From an uncultured Clostridia bacterium (GTDB taxonomy: Bacteria; Bacillota; Clostridia; TANB77; CAG-508), in assembly GCA_944390975.1 (NCBI GenBank), contig CALXRX010000002.1, positions 1 through 64,000 of the forward strand: DNA of 64,000 nucleotides. Direction: 5' to 3'. The position numbers and the translations under genes are program-made. A model generated the notes under the pieces. The model did no database searches. It saw nothing but the letters and a program-made list of their open reading frames with translations, and had not been told where the DNA came from. Shown here one piece after another: positions 59,628 to 64,000 of the stretch (positions within the stretch are counted from its first letter, which is position 1; every line of letters begins with the position of its first letter).

Positions 59628-59852
59628 TTATTCTACATTAAAATCTTCTTCAGTCACTTCATCTTCTTTTTTTATTAATATAGAAATTCTTTTTTCGGCA
59701 TTTTCAAGTATTTGGCTACATTTCTTAGATAATTTCATTCCTTCTTCAAATTTAGATACAGATTCATCTAAGTTTAAATCTCCCTTTTCCAATTCATTAG
59801 CTATTATTTCTAATTGTTTTATTGTGTCTTCAAAATTTGCCTCTTTTTCCAT
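59628..59852 (-). CDS. xseB: Exodeoxyribonuclease VII small subunit
   Basis: The protein has 74 residues. NFEDTIKQLEIIANELEKGD followed by LNLDESVSKFEEGMKLSKKC is the XseB helical pattern. It associates with XseA to degrade single-strand DNA. It follows xseA by 46 bp on the same strand. Confidence 0.95.
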   Translation of the reverse strand: MEKEANFEDTIKQLEIIANELEKGDLNLDESVSKFEEGMKLSKKCSQILENAEKRISILIKKEDEVTEEDFNVE

Positions 59853-59898
59853 TTTTTATTACTCCTTTCATAATTTATATTTACTATTTTTTTGTAGT

Positions 59899-61089
59899 TT
59901 AGTCTAAAACTTTTGCTTTTTTATTTCCATCAATAAATCTTAATTCTATTTCTTCATTTAATTCAACATCCTTAACTGACTTAATCGTTTTTCCCTCTTT
60001 ATTTGCTATACAATAACCTCTAGTTAATGTTTTTAATGGACTTAATGAATCCAGCTTTGCAACTAATGTTAATAGTTCATTTTTTCTGTCTTTATATTTA
60101 TTTACAATACTATTTTCCAAACTTTTTACTAACATATCTACTCTTATATATTGTTCATTAACTCTTTGTAATGGCTCTTTAAATGCTCTAGACGCCATAC
60201 ACTTTTCATACTTCATTCTCATTAATTCTACTTTTTTCTTTAAAGCTAATTTAAGACGGTTATTATAATTATGTAATTTCAATTTAATTTCTTCTATATC
60301 TGAAACTGCAAGTTCGGCAGCTGCAGAAGGTGTAGGTGCTCTTAAATCTGCCACAAAATCTGCTATAGTAAAATCTGTTTCATGTCCTACTGCAGATATT
60401 ATAGGAATTTTAGACTCATAAATTGCTCTTGCAACTATTTCTTCATTAAATGGCCATAAATCTTCTAAAGATCCTCCGCCTCTTGCTAAAATTAATACAT
60501 CTGCTAATTTTTTCTCGTTCATATATTTAATTGCTTCTGCTATTTTTATGCTAGCACCCTCACCTTGTACTGGCACAGGAAATAACCTTATATATACATT
60601 TGGATTTCTTCTTGTACTTACATTTATAATATCTTTTATTACAGATCCAGTTTGAGAAGTTAATACCCCAATTGTTTTTGGCATAAAAGGTATCTTCTTT
60701 TTGTATTTTGAATCAAATAAACCTTCTTTTTCAAGTTTTAGTTTTAGTTCTTCATAAGCTTTATATAAACTTCCCATTCCTTCTTCTTGCATTGCTTTAC
60801 AGTAAATTTGATATACACCATCTCTTTCAAAAACTGAAACAGTTCCAAATACCATAACTTTCATTCCGTCTTTAGGTGTGAATTTTAAATTTCCTGTATA
60901 AGATTTAAACATAATACATTTTATTAAAGAATTGTCATCTTTTAATGTAAAGTATAAATGCCCTGTATAATGATTTTTAAAATTTGAAATTTCTCCTTTT
61001 ACCAATACATTATTTAAGTATTCATCTCCAGCAACTTTTTCTTTTATGTACTTATTTAAATCACTTACTGATATTGCTTCATATTTCAT
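59899..61089 (-). CDS. xseA: Exodeoxyribonuclease VII large subunit
   Basis: The protein has 396 residues. The N-terminal OB fold (VLVKGEISNFKNHYTGHLYF) is followed by the catalytic core (IGVLTSQTGSVIKDIINVST, ILARGGGSLEDLWPFNEE, SAVGHETDFTIADFVADLRA) and a coiled-coil C-terminus. It cuts single-strand DNA from both ends. It is placed between nusB and xseB in the usual order. Confidence 0.97.
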   Translation of the reverse strand: MKYEAISVSDLNKYIKEKVAGDEYLNNVLVKGEISNFKNHYTGHLYFTLKDDNSLIKCIMFKSYTGNLKFTPKDGMKVMVFGTVSVFERDGVYQIYCKAMQEEGMGSLYKAYEELKLKLEKEGLFDSKYKKKIPFMPKTIGVLTSQTGSVIKDIINVSTRRNPNVYIRLFPVPVQGEGASIKIAEAIKYMNEKKLADVLILARGGGSLEDLWPFNEEIVARAIYESKIPIISAVGHETDFTIADFVADLRAPTPSAAAELAVSDIEEIKLKLHNYNNRLKLALKKKVELMRMKYEKCMASRAFKEPLQRVNEQYIRVDMLVKSLENSIVNKYKDRKNELLTLVAKLDSLSPLKTLTRGYCIANKEGKTIKSVKDVELNEEIELRFIDGNKKAKVLD

Positions 61090-61112
61090 ATTCTTCTCCT
61101 ATACTAAAATCT

Positions 61113-61155
61113 AAGATGTCAAAAGTCGAACACTAATGTTAACTTCCGACATCTT
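61113..61155 (-). terminator. Hairpin after nusB
   Basis: AAGATGTC (61113-61120) and GACATCTT (61148-61155) pair, extended by AAGT/ACTT after two mismatched bases. It lies between the nusB stop and xseA start. The following T tract is short, so termination may be partial. Confidence 0.45.
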
Positions 61156-61162
61156 TTTAACC

Positions 61163-61570
61163 TTAATTATTTAAACTTTTTACTATACTTGCTAGTACTC
61201 CATTTATAAATATACGAGAATTATCTTCTCCATATTTTTTTGCTAACTCTACCACTTCGTTTATTACTACTTTAAATGGTATTTTTTTATATATAATTTC
61301 ATATATAGCTAATTTTAGAAGTGAAATATTTATTTGGGAAACTCTTTCAATTGTCCATCCTTCTTTTAAATTACTTGATATTTGTTTTTCAATTTCTTCT
61401 TCATTTTTGATAATTCCTACAATAGTGTCTCTTATGTAGTTTTGCATTCCTTGGTTTGTTATTTCATTATTTTCAATATAAAGTTCTATTTGTTCTTCTG
61501 CATTATCTTGTTGCATTTCTATACTATATAATAATTTAAAAGCTTCTTCTCTTGCTAGCGTTCTATTCAT
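61163..61570 (-). CDS. nusB: Transcription antitermination factor NusB
   Basis: The protein has 135 residues, all helical. [40 protein letters not shown] and [20 protein letters not shown] match NusB. It works with NusE in rRNA transcription. AGAGGAAA precedes the ATG. It is preceded by the envelope-stress genes. Confidence 0.97.
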   Translation of the reverse strand: MNRTLAREEAFKLLYSIEMQQDNAEEQIELYIENNEITNQGMQNYIRDTIVGIIKNEEEIEKQISSNLKEGWTIERVSQINISLLKLAIYEIIYKKIPFKVVINEVVELAKKYGEDNSRIFINGVLASIVKSLNN

Positions 61571-61593
61571 AATATTTCCTCTTTCTTTTAATT

Positions 61594-61797
61594 CTACATT
61601 CTATCTATAAAATTTTTTAGTTTTTCTTTAACATCATATTTATTTCTTTGTACGTAATTTCCAATAAATATTCCTATTATTACTAATATAATTCCTACAA
61701 TTAATTCATATAAACGTGTACACAATATAATAATTGCAATTACTCCTCCTATAATTCCACCTTTATATTCACTTACAAAATTTTTAAAATTATCCAT
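61594..61797 (-). CDS. DUF2273 small membrane protein
   Basis: The protein has 67 residues: two hydrophobic helices (about 14-27 and 30-47) with the [20 protein letters not shown] segment of DUF2273, then a basic tail. DUF2273 proteins are encoded with Asp23 and AmaP. The ATG at 61797 follows AGGAGGAG; the longer reading overlaps amaP without a ribosome site. Confidence 0.9.
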   Translation of the reverse strand: MDNFKNFVSEYKGGIIGGVIAIIILCTRLYELIVGIILVIIGIFIGNYVQRNKYDVKEKLKNFIDRM

Positions 61798-61807
61798 TTT
61801 TCTCCTC

Positions 61808-62365
61808 CTATACTTGTGTGTTTTCTGGGTTAGGAGCAATATTTTTTACTCTTACATTTACTTCTTTTATATCTATATCCATTGATTTTTTTACCACATC
61901 TTTTATTTTTAATTGTAAATCATTTGATAAATCTTTTATAATAACATCTTGTGTAACATATAATATAACATCAATATTAATATTATTGTCTTTTGATAAT
62001 ACTACTTTTGATGAAATATCTTGTGCCCCATCAATTTGTTTTACAACACCACTTACAAGGTTTTGTATTGTATCCTTTGATATAAATAATTTACCATTTT
62101 CATTTTGTATTAAAATCCCGTTTTCAATTCCATCATCATTTTTTGAATCAGATGAAAAGAAAATTCCTTTTATTGCAAGTAGTATAAATACTACTAATAC
62201 GCCTAATGTGATATTTGATGAAACAGGATTGTTTAAAACATTTTTTACATATAATGTAATTATATCTATATTAATCCAACCAAAAATAACTAAACAAAAT
62301 AAAATTGAAAAAATTAATATAATACTTGAAAATAATACTAAAGCTATTCTATCTAATACTTTCAT
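61808..62365 (-). CDS. amaP: AmaP, membrane anchor of Asp23
   Basis: The protein has 185 residues. Two membrane helices (about 7-30 and 52-70) are followed by a cytoplasmic Asp23-like domain (FISKDTIQNLVSGVVKQIDG...NINIDVILYVTQDVIIKDLS). It anchors Asp23 to the membrane in the alkaline shock response. It starts 32 bp after asp23. Confidence 0.93.
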   Translation of the reverse strand: MKVLDRIALVLFSSIILIFSILFCLVIFGWINIDIITLYVKNVLNNPVSSNITLGVLVVFILLAIKGIFFSSDSKNDDGIENGILIQNENGKLFISKDTIQNLVSGVVKQIDGAQDISSKVVLSKDNNINIDVILYVTQDVIIKDLSNDLQLKIKDVVKKSMDIDIKEVNVRVKNIAPNPENTQV

Positions 62366-62397
62366 ATACTATTACATTCCTTCCTACATTTAATATA

Positions 62398-62817
62398 TTA
62401 TTCTTGAACGTTTTCTTGTTCTTGATTATTAATATCTGTATTAACTCCTTGAACATGTACATTTACTTCTATTACTTTTAGTCCTGTCATTGTTTCTACA
62501 GCTTTTTTTACTCTATTTTGTATTTCAAAAGCTACATCTGGTATTCTTGTACCATATTCAACTATAATATTAACATCTATTTTAGTTTCTTTTTCTCCAA
62601 CTTCTACTTTAATTCCTTTAGATAAGTTTTTCTTTCCACTTAATACTTCTGTAATTCCTCCTGCAAATCCTCCTGCCATTCCAGAAACACCTGGTACTTC
62701 TGATACTGCTACTCCAGCAATAACAGCAACTACATCATCAGATATTTTTATGCTATTATTATCTTGGCTTTCTATTGAAACTTCCTCTTTTACATTCTCT
62801 ACATTTTCATTTTCCAT
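62398..62817 (-). CDS. Asp23/Gls24 envelope stress protein
   Basis: The protein has 139 residues. ISDDVVAVIAGVAVSEVPGV followed by SGMAGGFAGGITEVLSGKKN and VEVGEKETKIDVNIIVEYGT is the Asp23 pattern. It is a membrane-associated general stress protein held by AmaP. It lies upstream of amaP and downstream of tsf, ending in a glutamine/asparagine tail. Confidence 0.95.
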   Translation of the reverse strand: MENENVENVKEEVSIESQDNNSIKISDDVVAVIAGVAVSEVPGVSGMAGGFAGGITEVLSGKKNLSKGIKVEVGEKETKIDVNIIVEYGTRIPDVAFEIQNRVKKAVETMTGLKVIEVNVHVQGVNTDINNQEQENVQE

Positions 62818-62840
62818 AATTATTCCTCCTTAAATATTAA

Positions 62841-62886
62841 AAAAATTGATACACTTAAGTTTGTCTACCTTAGTATATCAATTTTT
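62841..62886 (-). terminator. Terminator of tsf
   Basis: AAAAATTGATATACTAAG pairs with CTTAAGTGTATCAATTTTT on the minus strand, with small mismatches, and runs into T. It separates rpsB-tsf from the Asp23 operon. Confidence 0.75.
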
Positions 62887-62940
62887 CTAAAATTTTACAA
62901 CATATTTAATTAAATTTTAACTATTTTAATTAATTTATAC

Positions 62941-63819
62941 TTATTTTAATTGATCCATAACTTCCTTAGCAAAATTTTCTTCTTTCTTTTCAATTCCTTC
63001 ACCTTTTTCAAATCTTGCAAATTTTAAAATTTTTGCTCCTTTTTGTTCTACTAATTTTCCAACTTTAACATCAGGATCTTTTACAAAAGCTTGTTCAACT
63101 AAACAAATTTCAGAATAGAATTTTCCAATTCTTCCTTGTACCATTTTTTCAGCAATTTCAGCTGGCTTTCCTTCATTCATTGCTTGTGCTTTTAGTATTT
63201 CCATTTCTTTTTCTACACGCTCTTGTGGAACAGCTTCTCTATCTAAGTATTCTGGTCTTGCAGCAGCTATTTGCATACAAATGTCTTTTGCAAGTTCTTC
63301 ATCTCCATTTTCTAATTCAACAAGTACTCCTATTTTTCCATCACCATGTATATATTTTTCTACAAGTCCATTTGTTTCAAATCTTGCAAATCTTCTTATT
63401 GTTAAGTTTTCTCCAATTGTTGCAATTTTTCCTGTTAATACTTCTTGAACTGTTTTTGATGAATCTTTAATAGATTTTTGATTTAATAAATCTTCTACAT
63501 CATTTGGATTTTCTTTAGCAATTTGTTCTGCAACATCTTCAACAAAGCTTCTAAATTCTTCATTTTTTCCAACAAAGTCTGTTTCTGAGTTTACTTCTAC
63601 AATACTTCCTACTTTTCCGTCTTCTGAAACATATGCTGTTACAACACCTTCAGCAGCTACTCTGTCTGATTTTTTTGCAGCTTTTGCTATTCCTCTTTCA
63701 CGTAATAACTCAATGGCTTTCTCGATATCACCATTTGTTTCTGTTAAAACTTTTTTGCAATCCATCATTCCTGCACCTGTTTTTTCTCTTAATTCTTTAA
63801 CTAATGTTGCTGTAATCAT
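62941..63819 (-). CDS. tsf: Elongation factor Ts
   Basis: The protein has 292 residues. TATLVKELREKTGAGMMDCK and KKVLTETNGDIEKAIELLRE are the UBA-like N-terminus; VNSETDFVGKNEEFRSFVED is the diagnostic loop. It reloads EF-Tu with GTP. GAAGGAGG precedes the ATG. It follows rpsB on the same strand. Confidence 0.98.
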   Translation of the reverse strand: MITATLVKELREKTGAGMMDCKKVLTETNGDIEKAIELLRERGIAKAAKKSDRVAAEGVVTAYVSEDGKVGSIVEVNSETDFVGKNEEFRSFVEDVAEQIAKENPNDVEDLLNQKSIKDSSKTVQEVLTGKIATIGENLTIRRFARFETNGLVEKYIHGDGKIGVLVELENGDEELAKDICMQIAAARPEYLDREAVPQERVEKEMEILKAQAMNEGKPAEIAEKMVQGRIGKFYSEICLVEQAFVKDPDVKVGKLVEQKGAKILKFARFEKGEGIEKKEENFAKEVMDQLK

Positions 63820-63859
63820 TTTATATTCCTCCTTCTATATTCTTTTATATTTTTAAAAT

Positions 63860-63881
63860 GGACACGGCCCTGACCGTGCCC
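63860..63881 (-). other. Hairpin between rpsB and tsf
   Basis: GGACACGG (63860-63867) pairs with CCGTGCCC (63874-63881) with one G-T pair. On the minus strand it is followed by ATTTT. It is probably a partial terminator or RNA stabiliser that sets the rpsB:tsf ratio. Confidence 0.6.
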
Positions 63882-63899
63882 ATACAAATATTTTATAAA

Positions 63900-64000
63900 C
63901 TATTCTTGTGTAGCTTCTTCCTCTTGTGCTACTACTTCTTCTATACTTGTTGGCTCTTCATTTTCTGCTACTTCTTCCATTTCTTCAGTAGGTGTTTCAA
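63900..64000 (-). CDS. rpsB: Ribosomal protein S2, C-terminal end (partial)
   Basis: An open frame enters from the right edge and ends with TAG at 63900. The visible 33 residues are a strongly acidic tail (EETPTEEMEEVAENEEPTSI and on). Such acidic tails end S2 in several Clostridia, and the gene just upstream of tsf is almost always rpsB. The assignment is by position and composition; the fold itself is outside the window. Confidence 0.75.
   Translation of the reverse strand, partial: ETPTEEMEEVAENEEPTSIEEVVAQEEEATQE

Noticed and set aside
1-64000. CRISPR array
   Set aside because: No regularly spaced repeats of 23-40 bp with unique spacers were seen. The only short tandem repeats are the 12-bp coding repeats at 50762 and the 10-bp repeats at 46391.

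Overview
The window comes from a low-GC Gram-positive anaerobe, most likely a member of the class Clostridia. The evidence is AT-rich DNA with strong AGGAGG ribosome binding sites, a formate-tetrahydrofolate ligase, a SleB-type cortex hydrolase, the Asp23/AmaP/DUF2273 envelope-stress trio, and the Bacillota order tsf...pyrH-frr-uppS-cdsA-rseP. I cannot name the genus from sequence alone.

About 0.9-48 kb is an integrated tailed phage (siphovirus, HK97-type capsid). Positions 1-0.85 kb hold three small genes that are either host or prophage edge. At 0.9-5.8 kb lie three overlapping large serine recombinases, an HTH/zinc-finger protein and a SHOCT protein. At 5.9-6.95 kb there are two small plus-strand genes and an Xre repressor. 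An IS256-family element (6948-8320) has landed in a convergent terminator and left an 8-bp target duplication. From 8.3 to 31.5 kb, all on the minus strand, run lysis, tail, head-tail, capsid, portal and terminase genes. The tail chaperone carries a -1 frameshift site. Between the two terminase subunits sits an unusual metabolic cassette: a short S-adenosylmethionine synthetase, two DNA methyltransferases, an amidoligase and a gamma-glutamylcyclotransferase-like protein. From 31.5 to 41.2 kb are replication and regulatory genes: SNF2 helicase, VRR-NUC, D5-type primase/helicase, family A DNA polymerase, DUF2815, DUF2800 and a sigma-like factor. This early operon is preceded by a structured leader holding a 43-codon leader ORF that runs through an intrinsic terminator.

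At 41.6-47.9 kb, on the opposite strand, is a five-gene operon: an unknown 273-aa protein, a 919-aa protein with an unknown N-terminal half and an SF1 (RecD-like) helicase C-terminal half, a small Xre/C-protein-like regulator, a Cys-rich HNH-type restriction endonuclease candidate, and a C5-cytosine methyltransferase whose disordered acidic tail ends in a sliding-clamp-binding-like peptide. It looks like a restriction-modification system expanded with a helicase module. It is the best candidate in the window for an undescribed defence system.

At 48.1-51.9 kb are accessory, probably host, genes (DUF5680, flavodoxin, cupin, Nudix, AlbA/Schlafen-type regulator), followed by tRNA-Asn. From 52.2 to 64 kb is the conserved host block on the minus strand: rseP, cdsA, uppS, frr, pyrH, sleB-like, fhs, DUF212, xseB, xseA, nusB, DUF2273, amaP, asp23, tsf and the 3' end of rpsB. 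The exact prophage ends are not resolved. The left end is near or left of 0.9 kb; the right end lies between about 41.2 and 48.1 kb.
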